This document shows positions 9,764-20,500 of a stretch of DNA of 64,000 bases, in pieces. The notes below the pieces were generated by a model that was not told the origin of the DNA, ran no database searches, and saw only the letters and a program-made list of their open reading frames with translations. Each line of letters begins with the position of its first letter. The first letter of the stretch is position 1. A program made the position numbers and the translations under genes. The DNA is from Isoetes taiwanensis (lineage: Eukaryota; Streptophyta; Lycopodiopsida; Isoetales; Isoetaceae). The stretch lies in the NCBI GenBank assembly GCA_021234155.1, contig JAJEKV010000125.1:1972775-2036774 (forward strand). The letters are read 5' to 3'.

Positions 9764-10432
9764 ATGAAGGAGGAAGTAGGAGAGCCTCCTCCTAATTTAA
9801 AGCAATTAAGAAAGAAGAGGGGACTTCCATTCACGACCGTATTGAAGAAAAGGGTGAAGGAATCTAGATTAAAAGCCAAGGCTTGCGTGACTGCATGCTT
9901 CTCTATTGAAGCACTTATTCTTGAAGAAGATGGAATTTCAACTCATTTCTCTGCTACAAAAGAGGATAACCCCAAGAATGAAGCAGACATGGCCAAATTC
10001 GAAGCCCTTTGTCAAAATTATGTAGAAGAAACTAGAAGGGCCATTCTCGTTGAAGCAGATTCTGCAAATGCCGTCAAAGAGGTTGCAGAAGAAGTAGAAG
10101 CCAAATCTGGCTTTGAAGGGGTTGGCCCTTTGCAAATTGCAATTGATGGCCTGGAGAATACCCTAGAAGACCAAATTGAGGTCGATTCATTCTTTGCTTC
10201 GGATGGGGCTTCATGAGCCCTCAATCGAAAACCTTCAAGGAATCAGTTAATGTAGAAGGAGCCGTAATGGAAGGGCCGTTATGGCGGAGAAGAATTAAGA
10301 GGCAAATCTGCCTATGACAGGGTCGGAATTGCGGCCTGGTCGATTTTGTTGGGCTCTCAAAGAACCCACGCTCTTTCGAACCACGGAAATATCTGATTCC
10401 ACTGGACTGGAACTTATGTGACATTTGCATTG
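9764..10432 (+). pseudogene. R internal ORF, 5' part (unknown protein)
   Basis: It starts MKEEVGEPPPNLKQLRKKRG 46 bp after the LTR. A basic start is followed by an alanine/glutamate-rich helical stretch (MAKFEALCQNYVEETRRA, EVAEEVEAKSGFEGVG), then YDRVGIAAWS across a frameshift at about 10200-10300. It is cut by element F at 10432 inside a segment that reads NIQFPGPGTYVTFALQNVPG in the intact duplicates. I recognise no capsid, zinc knuckle, protease or polymerase motif. The position right after the PBS leader suggests a Gag-like role, which is inference only. Confidence 0.6.
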
Positions 10433-10527
10433 GGGTGTGTTTATGCTTGATATGTGCATTTTCCGTCCGTCAAGCAGTTTTTTAGCACTTTACTTTCGTT
10501 TTTTTACACTTGAGCGGTCCGTGGCGG
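10433..10527. repeat. Left end of DNA element F
   Basis: R sequence reading TGTGACATTTGCATTG is broken here by GGGTGTGTTTATGCTTGATA, the GGGTG terminus typical of this transposon family. About 95 bp later element E interrupts it, and element F resumes at 31167. The expected right terminus of F next to R was not found. Confidence 0.6.
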
Positions 10528-10672
10528 CGGTGTAAAATCGCTAGTGGGGTACAACTTTTGGCGAAGCGTTTAAGCACTTTAAGTGCTGAAACTCGCGGAC
10601 GTCGAAGCCCGTCACGCCCTTCTCCCTCCTTTTCCCCTGGGCGCGAAAACTCAGATCAGTGTTTCACTGTTG

Positions 10673-10993
10673 ATGATGGAGGCATGGAGCACGGATGATT
10701 TTCACAGCATCAGAGGTCTGTGCAATTCGGGGGTGAAGCCCCATGAGGAAGAAGCTTGGTTGGAAAATAATGTCACGGATCGAGATTGGGATTCTGTTTG
10801 GACAAAGAAGTTGAACAAGGGAAAGATAAAATGGCACTGTGCAAAGGAGCATCTTCAAGAGAAGTTGGAAACACTCTGCCGAAAAATCTACAAGAATTGT
10901 CACAACAAAGAAGTAAGAAAGCAACTGGCCCTTGCTTTTGCGTTTGAAAATTGCACTAGATCAATACTTGCACCTGAGGAACACAAAGTAAAC
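10673..10993 (+). pseudogene. Element E ORF1, N-terminal part
   Basis: It begins MMEAWSTDDFHSIRGLC, aligning with MAEAVTEQDFIDIHG of element A. Conserved segments follow: WLENNVTDRDWDSVW, LCRKIYKNCHNKEVRKQLAL, FAFENCTRSILAPEEHKVN. This is a conserved helical domain of about 110 residues, perhaps DNA-binding (inference). At codon VN the gene is split by element D; reading resumes at 23687 with WAAFAVQ, exactly as in element A (KINWASFGAQV). An in-frame ATG at 10583 would add about 30 residues without homology in A, so 10673 is preferred. Confidence 0.72.
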
Positions 10994-12400
10994 CACAAGG
11001 CATCCAAAATAAAAAAACTACATGGTTTTTCCCAAGGTTATGACTAGAAAACCATTCCACAAAACCAATGGGTCTTTGTGGGTTAATTTCATTAAAAACC
11101 ATATGAGGCTAAAGTACTTGGTTTTCTTGTAAGGTTCACTAGGGTGGTATTATGGCATGGAAATTGCTAACGGCTCCTTCCTAGTGTTTGTCAAAGTGGT
11201 ATTTTATGTTGGTAAATGGATGTGGTATATTATAATGTTTTAGAGGTAGGGTTTCCCAATGTGGTATAATATGGTGGTTGTGGATGTGGTTTGACTATTT
11301 ATATGATTTTATGATGTGGTTAGTTATTGTGGTAAATGCACACTCGTGATGTGTTATATGCAATAAATCACCATTATTTAATTAGTTGAAGTGTTTAGGT
11401 TATTGTATTAAAGCACTACTATGTTTATCAAACTTAGATCTAATTGTTAGTTGTAGAAATGCATGGTTTTGTAGTACACTAGATTCATGGTTATCATTTA
11501 TAAATAAGTTTTGCTATATAGTCTAAAGCATTTCAAATTACTAGACTAAACTATTAAGGATTGTGGGTGGTTTCTTATGTATTGTAGTACTTATTAAGGT
11601 TGGTAATCCACTAATGGCTTTTAGTCTAAAGCGTTCCAACTATTGCATGGAAAACATGCCTATCTTTACACTCAAGATGTACTCGTTAAGGCTGATAAAC
11701 CACTAACGTTTCTATTCTTAAGCTTCTTGAGTTTTTGCATATAAAGACTTGCAATCTTTCCACTAAATATCTAATAGTTCTTTCAATCATACACGCAATG
11801 GTGAAGGTGACAAATCACTACATTTCTATGATCCGAAGCACTTTTAGTTTATGAATGAAAACCATAGCAATCTTATTAATTATCCATGTACATCTTTGTA
11901 CAATGACTGCATAGTTTCTTAACATGTACGTATAGTGTTTATGATTAAATGCATTGCGTGCTCACCATATACCCCTAGTGCTTAAGACTACTTAACCATA
12001 AATGCTTTTCACATCCAAGCAGTTAAGTTTAGACAAAACAACTACTTAAAGTGTAGTGGTCTTTTGCATGGTTTCGTAACATTGTAGGGTTCTTAAATTG
12101 CTACTACTTTTGGAGATAAAAGCATTTGTATTTAAATGTTTTTTCCTTGCATGGTATTTACAAGAATCACTACTACTTTTTGTTGAAATGGTATTTACAT
12201 GTTTTTTACTTGTGGTTTAACTATAACCACAAAATTTGCTCTATACGTAGTTTTTTGCCATTTTTTTGCAAAAAAACAACACCTAAAGTCCATGCGTAAT
12301 ATTATTCCAAAAATGCTAGAAACAATGGGTAATTTTTTAGCGTGGTTTTTCACAAACAAAAAACGCTTTTAGATAATAACACATGCTAATAGCTCTTGTT
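10994..12400. repeat. Left terminal and subterminal region of element D
   Basis: A 16-bp terminal repeat followed by many copies of TGGTTT, GTGGTA and ATGGTTTT-like motifs; no coding. The mirror region at the right end carries AAACCAC. Such clusters are the usual transposase-binding zone of CACTA elements (known for the superfamily; not shown here). Confidence 0.65.
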
Positions 12401-12849
12401 TTCCATTATATAGTTGTTTTTAGGCTTATTGCACAAAACGTTAAGTAGATTACAATTTAACAGAATATTAGATCGATTACAATTTAGCAAAATGATGCTG
12501 AACACATATAATAAATTTCAATCATATAGAGTAAATTTTAATGCCATAAAATTTTTTAATGCCATATGGCCATTGCTTCAGCTATTGGACATCGGCATAA
12601 GCAATGAGAGCAATCTGCCTAGCATATTCCAGAAACCCTGTTCTAGAAGCTAACCTAAAGCTTAATTCCATTTCTGAAAATTTTTCTGCATTGCCATGTG
12701 TATAGTCTTCTCAAAGACTATACAGATTCCTGTAAGTTGTGACATGCTTTAGCATTTAAAGCAGAGAATATATTAACGCCCAACATGCTCTTAAACCCAA
12801 ATTTTTGTGCCAAGAAAATAGAGATATCCTTCATTACAACCAATATTAA

Positions 12850-14542
12850 GGCAAACCCCATTTTCAAACCCATTTTTCGAAAAAGCTGCCGAGGCAAGGA
12901 ATGGCCAATACTATAATCGAATATCGGATCCTCATTACCACAATCAGCAAATTTGCACATTGAGTAGTAAACAACTTTGAGCGGAAGAAGAAAATATGAA
13001 AGAGGGCAAACGAAGTTTGTCTATTCATACTGATACATTTTTGTGCCTCAAGAAGCGCATCTCCAAAGAAAAAAAAGAGATAATTTTTAAATGATTCAGG
13101 AGAGCCGGCCAAGTAGCCAGCCCTCAATCCTATTGAATCCATGCTTTTGTTGTGAAATAAGACGCCATATTTTTTTTGCTCTGATGACCTAACTTGACCT
13201 CTTTTTTTTGCTCGACGTTTTGAAGTTGCCTATTATCGAGTTTTACCGGAAGATCAACACAAGAAAAATAAAAGTAGACAGATCGCCATTAGTTACCCCA
13301 TAGCCTTCCACCTTTTGCTCCCACCTTTACGCATCGGATCCACAAAGCGGTTGTTTCATGCTTCCTATCCGCTCCACCTCGCTTGAGCGACAACTAGATT
13401 GAACTAGAAGAATCATAATTTGTAAGTTGCAAGCACCATCTTCACCGGAGAAAACATGTACAAACAATGCAAGAGCCAGAAGAATAATGCATGCGCTCTA
13501 ATGGACATCGGAATACTCACAAATCTGCTTCCTCTAAAAAATCTTTGCCAATACTCAAGCCACGTTCCACTTCGTCTAGGAAAATAGTGTTTCTTGGCTA
13601 AGACAACTGCTCCAATAGTCCTTTGCTGTGTCAGCCATATAATCACAAAGCTAAAATACCATGCATAGTAGAGGTCTTATTGACATCAAATAATGCATGT
13701 GCTTTATGAACAACATACTGCTTGAAAGGAGCTTTGATTCCAACAGGTTAAGAGGCCATTTCGTATCTCATCTCTCCCAATCTTAGGTGGTGGAGGCCGC
13801 CATAGCCCAAAATATGGTAACAATGCAAAAGCTCCAGCAAAGACAAATGAAACGACCGCAAATGGCCATACAGGAGGCCTTCCTCTCTGGTTGTTTATGA
13901 AGAAAAACATGCATTAAACTACGCATGTGTCGGGCACAAGTTCAGAGAAAATTAAGCCAACCTTCTTCCCCTAGGAATGAGAAGCATGGTGTAAATTAGT
14001 GGCCATAACCCCATGGCATACCGGACATTTACTAGTAGTTTGTTTACTTCAAAACCATCCAGGCTCTTAACCCAAGTAACTTCTCCACAAAATATTGATC
14101 TCCATCGCAATTAAAAGAAAAACTTGGTGTGAGTAGGATCTAAATTAACAGATGGGTGAGGAATCATGGAAAATAATACATTCCACCAGAATGAATGCGG
14201 TGTGGCTACACATTTTTCAATGATTAACATTCATATCAAGGTCCGCATTGCGATGGCGGTCTACCTTCTAGGTTATTTGGGAGCAATTATGCATTCTTCA
14301 AATCTGCATGTAATCACCTTTACATTGTTTTGAAACACAACGGAAAAAATGGCACTTACAGGTGTTTGATTGGGGGACCAAAGTGCTGCATATGCAATGA
14401 AACCCGCCCAAAGAGCAAACATTAATGCACTAGAGATGAACTCCGTCGCGGAGCCATCATTCCCTCCATCGCCGCCTCCTCCAGATCCCTTACCGCCTCC
14501 ACCAGAGGACCCATCACCGGATTCCTCTTTTTTGGGCCGCTA
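12850..14542 (-). pseudogene. Captured, decayed gene for a plastid multi-pass membrane protein
   Basis: Read on minus, four exon-like blocks follow in order. 14542-14352: glycine-rich linker, then the membrane helix FISSALMFALWAGFIAYAAL ending WSPNQTP before a GTAAGT donor. 14100-13970: LDGFEVNKLLVNVRYAMGLW, then PLIYTMLLIPRGRR. 13900-13740: GRPPVWPFAVVSFVFAGAFA, then LLPYFGLWRPPPPKIGRDEI. 13640-13530: a block ending WLEYWQRFFRGSRF at a GTGAGT donor. The order and the ALLPYF-LW-PPPP run match a nuclear-encoded plastid membrane protein of plants known to me by pattern; I cannot give its name with certainty. A later part (12980-12850) is unclear. Start and transit peptide are missing. Retained introns mean the capture was at DNA level. 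Confidence 0.6.
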
Positions 14543-14549
14543 GAGGGGA

Positions 14550-15370
14550 AGCATCAGGAAACAAGGCAAGGCAAGTCAGACTTGGAAACAAGGTAAAAGG
14601 CAAGTCGAACAGAGAAAAAGGCATGGCGGCAAGGCAATCGGCAACTCGAACTTACTAGAACGCAAGGCAAAGCGCTAAGCGAAGGCGACCTGGAAACATG
14701 GCGGCAAAGGCAAAGTCGAAGGCGGCAATGCAAAATCCATGGCGGCAACACAAAATTTGCTCGATCTGCCAGACATTCAAATTTCAGCCAATAATATGTT
14801 AGGACTCGGATCAAGATCTCCACCATTCATCTCTGCCCTTAAAAATATGCCATATTTTAATTTTCACATGCTACGAACTTAATATTTTTTATCAATTCAT
14901 TACTCTTAGTTTAGACCACTCTAACATAGATTAAACATTACACGAATTTAAGAAAAGTTTGCTCATAAAGGCCCTCTTCTGGTTTTTCCTAGCCCTACAG
15001 TTGTTAAGGGCTCTGTGGGCGGCAGAAGCATGCAGCGGATTTGCTCCAGCGGTTTCCAGATTTGCTCCAGCAAGATGGCAACTGTGGATTTGTGGGTGGG
15101 CGTTTCCTTGTTTTCTACTTCCACAAGAGGAGGGCAGCGATGGCAAAGAGCGCTTCATCAAGGATGTTGCCCGCTTCAGATTTTTGCATGTCTGCTTCAG
15201 ATTTTTGCTTTGACGATATTCGATCCTTGCTTTGAAAATCTGAGGGCAGGATGAGAAGGCGGAGAAGTGGTGCACATGATGTTGGAAGGATGTTTTGCTG
15301 TTGCATTCGTAAATTAGATTTGATATTATTGTCTTGCCTTGAAAAAGAAGCAATTGGATCTGCCAAATTC
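14550..15370. other. Repeat-rich filler of element D, no gene seen
   Basis: 14560-14760 is purine-rich with recurring GGCAAGGCAA, GGCGGCAA and CATGGCGGCAA motifs. 15000-15250 has short direct repeats (TTGCTCCAGC, GCTTCAGATTTTTGC twice). ORFs here look like by-products of composition. Confidence 0.55.
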
Positions 15371-15378
15371 TGCTTCCA

Positions 15379-15763
15379 ATCCTTGCAGCTCTTAAATGAA
15401 GGCCTTGGCTAAGCTATGGCATGATCGATCGGGAAGCTCTTCTCTAAGCCCTACAAAGCATCAAATGGATGGGATCTTTGAATTTATGATGGTTTCATTT
15501 GTTGAATAAGTCGTTAAGAGGTCCAGTTCTGATTTGAAGGGGTGCATGGCAGGTCTTTTGCTCTGCCGGGCACAATCTGTGCGTTTTTTATGCGTGCATG
15601 TGGTCTCTACGCTGGTTGGAGCAGAGAGCTCTCTCTGATTTGGGTTTTGCCACGTGTATGGTGAGCAGACCCATGTGCATGATGCTATTTGGAGAAATTA
15701 GATATCCAACGGTTAATAGCTTATTAGAATTTTTTTTTATGAACCCATTAGAGTTATGAACCC
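15379..15763 (+). repeat. Left arm of a long inverted repeat
   Basis: About 385 bp, starting ATCCTTGCAGCTCTTAAATG and ending near ATTAGAGTTATGAACC. It pairs with 16944-17336 at high identity. It includes CCGGGCACAATCTGTGCG and GGTTGGAGCAGAGAGCTCTC. Confidence 0.88.
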
Positions 15764-16943
15764 TGCTTAGACATAATAATACCGTTTGATAGGAATTATA
15801 AAAGCCTGGATTAAAAGATTTGTCTAAGCATTTGCATGTATTCAAGTGCTTTTAGCATGTATAGGGGAACTGCAGTTTGGATGCCATTTCGGCACATCGG
15901 AATGGGCCCCGCTATCAGCGATAGCCGAGAGCGAGTCTCCCGTGTGCCGGAATGGCAGACAAACTCAGTTCATTTACAATATAGAAGTTGGGGAACATTT
16001 TTCTTCTGATGCAGGTCTGCTACTTCGAATGGTAAGAGCTTGAGATCTAGATATGAATCTGACAAATATACAAAGTAAATCCTACGAGTTACAGATATGG
16101 AAGCGTCAAAAAAAACAAATGGGGCAAGCTACAACCATGGAGGCAGATCCGGCAAACTTTAGATATAGCATTTTAGCAGCATTTGAGATTCGAGCTCATT
16201 CCTGCAGCAACAGACGTGGTTCATTTGAGTGCATTTCGGCAGCAACAAGTGGTTATGAATTCGAGCTCATTAGTGGTCGCAATAGAAGGCGACCGCAAAC
16301 CCTAACAGAACTCTAAATATCTACTGTTTTGAACCAGTTAAGCCCTAAAATATTACATGCTACACTGGTTAATCGGAATGGAAGTCCCAACTTCCATTTC
16401 GTGTTATGAAGCAGGCCATATGTCCTAACTAAAATGCACCTTGGAATAAAAATGAGACCCAACATCTATATTGTATTTCAAGTGTCTTAATATGAAGCAA
16501 GCATATTCATATGAAGCGGGTATAGTGTTTGAGGCCGCATGGTGTTTGAGGCCGCATGTTGTAGCTACATGCATGATCATATATCCATATTCATATAAAG
16601 CAGGCAGTAGTGTTTGTGGTTGGATGTTGTAGTACATGCGATCATGATTTTGGTTGGGAACATCTGTTTTTGTCAGACGAGTAATTCCAGTCTATCCAGG
16701 TCACTTACTTTACATTGCATTGCTAGCAAGTTGCAAGGTCTTGATTCAAGCGCTATTATTTCGCAGCAAAATAAATAGGAAAGATTGTCACAAACATTTA
16801 TGCCTAAACTAGAAAGACAATGACAAATCAAAGGAATTTGGATAAGATAGAAAGGGGCAAAATTAAATAGGAAAACACTAAGTTCATTATGGATTAAAAG
16901 GGAAAAAAGTCAAAACTTCACTAGAAAGTTTGTCCACATATAA
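15764..16943. other. Spacer of the long inverted repeat
   Basis: 1.2 kb without a recognisable gene. A short direct repeat GTGTTTGAGGCCGCAT occurs twice at 16527-16558. An ORF at 16053-16316 has no recognisable motif. Confidence 0.5.
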
Positions 16944-17336
16944 CTCTAATGGGTTCATAACTCTAATGGGTTCATAAAAAAAATTCTAATAAGCTATTAA
17001 CCATTGGATATCTAATTTTCCCAAATAGCATCATGCACATGGGTCTGCTCACCATACACGTGGCAAAACCCAAATCAGAGAGAGCTCTCTGCTCCAACCA
17101 GCGTAGAGACCACATGCACGCATAAAAAACGCACAGATTGTGCCCGGCAGAGCAAAAGACCTGCCATGCACCCCTTCAAATCAGAACTGGACTTCTTAAC
17201 GGCTTATTCAACGAATGAAACCATCATAAATTCAAAGATCCCATCCATTTGATGCTTTGTAGAGCTTGAAGAAGAGCTTCCCGATCGGTCATGCCATAGC
17301 TTAGCCAAGGCCTTCGTTTAAGAGTTGTTGCAAGGA
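16944..17336 (-). repeat. Right arm of the long inverted repeat
   Basis: Reverse complement of 15379-15763, ending AAGAGTTGTTGCAAGGAT. AACTCTAATGGGTTCAT is tandemly doubled near its inner end, which is the main difference from the left arm. Confidence 0.88.
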
Positions 17337-17339
17337 TGA

Positions 17340-17700
17340 GCCCACGTGGCATGTTAGAGTGGGTGTGGCATGTTTGAGCCAACTAGGTGGCATGGTGGAC
17401 CCTAGTTGTACAACATTTGAACCATAAAAAAATAACATATGAAATCAATTAGATCATTGAAAATTATTTCATTAGACATGGCTTTTTTAGGGCATTAATG
17501 TTTAAATTGGAATGTCGGAGCCACCTTGGCATGTTAGAGCCTAGATGGCATGTTTGAGCCACCTTGGCATGTTGGAGCCTTGAAATCAATTAAACCATTA
17601 AAAAATATTTCATTAGAAATGGCATTTTTAGGCTATTAATGTTTGAATTGGAATGTTGGAGCCACTTGGCATGTTGGAGCCTAGGTGGCGTATTTCAATA
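17340..17700. repeat. Tandem repeats with GGCATGTT(G/A)GAGCC motif
   Basis: Short units of the form GGCATGTTGGAGCCTAGGTG recur, and a longer unit of about 145 bp (TGAAATCAATTA to GGAGCCACCTTGGCATG) occurs twice at 17436-17535 and 17581-17672. Confidence 0.75.
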
Positions 17701-18289
17701 CAAGTCAAAATGCGAGGGACGGGTGAGTTACCCACCTCGAAACTAAGAATCGTCTCTGCCAATGGACTCAGAATGTCGAAAGGCACATGGTCTATAAGGT
17801 GGAGCGGCTCTCTGCACAGCCTTTGCGAAAAGGAGTTTCAGTTTTGTTGGTTTTCTGCAGTCATAATTTACTCCAGGTTCAGAAACAACCGAGCTAGGAA
17901 TTTTCTGGGCAGGACGACGCTTATATATTTTGAGTCAGATGCTTGGAGGTTGTATCTGGTGGTTGGGCTAATTGTCTAACCAATTCAGGCTGACTGCTAT
18001 CTATTCCAACAATGCAGCATTTTTGGGGTTACATATACCATTATGTGTACTGGCCGATTAATTTGCAGGTTTGGTCAAATTTCAGGAGCTGTGGCAGTTT
18101 GAGCAGTGTGACAGATTGCTCATTTTACTATGTATTTCCTTTTCCCTTCATCTTTATTTTTGCAACAGGAGTTTGTGAGCATTCAAGGATTTAATTGCAG
18201 CTTCTGGAAAGTCTGTTCTTACTTCTATAGTATTATGGTTAGTTGAGAAGATGTTGATTCAATCCTATGGTATCAGCTGGGCATAAGAA

Positions 18290-19545
18290 GAAGTTGAGTG
18301 AGGCATACAAGTACAGACAAAAAAGCAAGGGGGAAAAATAGAAAAGGGAAAAGAGAAGGGGCAAAGGGCATGGGAAAAAGGGAATGAGGGAAAAGGTGAG
18401 GAAAGGAAAAAATAAACGGAAAAACGACATGGAAAAAGGGAAAGAAGAAAAGAAATGAAAAAGGGAGGTGGAACGGGAAGGGAAAAAGGGTATGGGAAAA
18501 AGGCGAAGAGGGAAAAGGTGGAGAAAGAAGGAAAAGAGAAGGGGAGAAGGGGAATAGGAAAAGGGTGGGGAGAAGAGAAGCGAAAAAGGGCATGGGGAAG
18601 GAAAGGAAAAAGATACGGGGACGAGGAAAGGGGGAAAGGGGACCTAGACAAAAGGGCATGAGAAAAAAGAGAAGAGAGAAAGGGTAAGGAAAGGGGAAAA
18701 GAGAGGGAAAAAATGACATGGGAAATGAAAAAGGGAAAAGGAAAAGGAAAAGTAAAGGGAAAAAAAAGTTAGGGAAAAAGGGGAGGGAAATGGGCACTGG
18801 GAAAGGGGAAGAGAAAATGATGGAGAGAGGAGAAAAAGGGAAGGAAAGAATGGGAACATGGAAAGAATGAAGAGAAAGGAAGGGAAAAAGGGGAACAAAA
18901 AAAGGACGAAGAGAAGGGAAGGGAAAAATAGCATGGAAAAAGGAAAGGGAAAGACAAAAGACAAGGGAGACGAGAAGAGTGAATAAGGAGACGAGAAGGG
19001 TGAAAGGGAATCTAGGAAAAAGGGGACAAGGAAAAAGGGAAGGCGGAAAGGCCACGGGGAAGAGGGAATCAAAAAAGAGAAAGGGGGGAAGGGCACGGGG
19101 AAAAGGGAGGGGATAAAAAAGGTAAAGAAAAAGAAAAAGGGAAGCAAAAAAAAGAATGGAAAAGGGGAAAGGGAAAAAAGAAGGGGAAGAGGTGTACAAA
19201 AGAGGAAGGGTACATGAAAAAAGGGAAGAGGAAGAATGTGTTGAAAAGGACATGGAAAAGTGAAAAGTCAAAAGGAAATGAAGGGGGAAGGGGGGAAGAA
19301 AGGGGAAAAGAGCACACCAAAAATAGAAAGAGGAAAAGGGTGGGGAAAGGAGGGAAAGGAAAAGGGAAAGGAAAAAGTTCATCGAGAAAAAGAAAAGTGA
19401 ATAAAGGAAAAAAGAGAAAGAAGAAAAGGAAATGTTTAAGAAAAACAAGAAAAAGGGAAAAGGAAAATAGGAAAAAGGAGGAAGAAAAAAGGGTGAAAGT
19501 GGAGTAGAGCAAATGACAAAGGGAAAGAGAAATGACATCGAATAC
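18290..19545 (+). repeat. 1.25-kb purine tract, degenerate minisatellite
   Basis: The plus strand is almost wholly A and G (GGGAAAAAGGG, AAAGGGAAAAGG), broken mainly by CATGGG/CATGG steps. CATGGGAAAAAGGG-like units recur irregularly. The open frames on minus here (Phe, Pro, Ser and Leu only) are composition effects, not genes. Confidence 0.9.
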
Positions 19546-20119
19546 TTTAACAACGGAGTACCTTTGGGTTATTCATACGCTCTTCTATCATTATTACAGT
19601 GTATCATTTACAGGTTCGCAACTTATGTCCAGCAACGCTGGGTACCATTCCTAGTTGTATACTGATGGAATCACTGTTTGTGTTATAACCATCATTCAAT
19701 TAAATTGGGATTATGTCTGTTCCAAAATCGCGCCAGATAAGCGTTATTTTTAGGGCATTTAGTGTTTTTTCAATTCTATTTTTGGCATTTAAAAAGCGTA
19801 GTGTATGTTGCATATATAGTTATTTTTTCATATTTACTTTAAATAAGGTACTTATTTACTTGAAATTAACATCACAACATCACAGCAAAATAATCACTTA
19901 CTTAACGAAATCAAGCAAATATTACAATACATAAAAATAATAATGCTTCAATATTCACATCTTTTTAATAAATTTAAATCTAGAGTTATGGTATTTAGGC
20001 CAATAAAATTGGAATATCTATACAATTAATAAATGAGATGTCCTACAGAATTGCTTTAAAGTAGACAATTTTAGTAAATGACCTTCCATCTACAGTACTT
20101 TAAAATAAACAATTCTGGT

Positions 20120-20500
20120 CAATTTTGACAAGTGGCGTCCATGTTAAATCGCGCCGGGCGCGATGATTTATCAAGCTGCGGTGCAACCGCAGGAGTTCTA
20201 ACCCCTGTTTTTTCACCCGGAACCCCAGGCAAACCGGCAGGAGTTCTAACCCCCTGTTTCTTCACCCCGAACCCCTGTTTCTTCACCCTTTTCCAAAGAA
20301 GTTCTTCACTCTTTCAGCCAGAGCGCAGATAATCCCGAGAACATCGAGGGCTTTTGCCTTATAAGCAGAAGTAAACCCATGCTCAAAGCATTTCTATTTT
20401 ACCATATCTGTCGCTTCAATACTAAGCACGCTTCAATTTACAATCTGCAGGGACTAAGCACGCTTCAATTTACAATCTGCAGGGGATCATATATACTTAC
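20120..20500. repeat. Short tandem duplications in element D
   Basis: GCAGGAGTTCTAACCCC followed by CTGTTT(C)TTCACCC appears twice with a third partial (20189-20290). CTAAGCACGCTTCAATTTAC is repeated back to back (about 20421-20480). No gene is supported. Confidence 0.7.

Noticed and set aside
18273-19553. 426-codon open frame on minus, Phe/Pro/Ser/Leu only
   Set aside because: It is the shadow of the purine tract; the composition forbids stops and there is no domain or codon signal.
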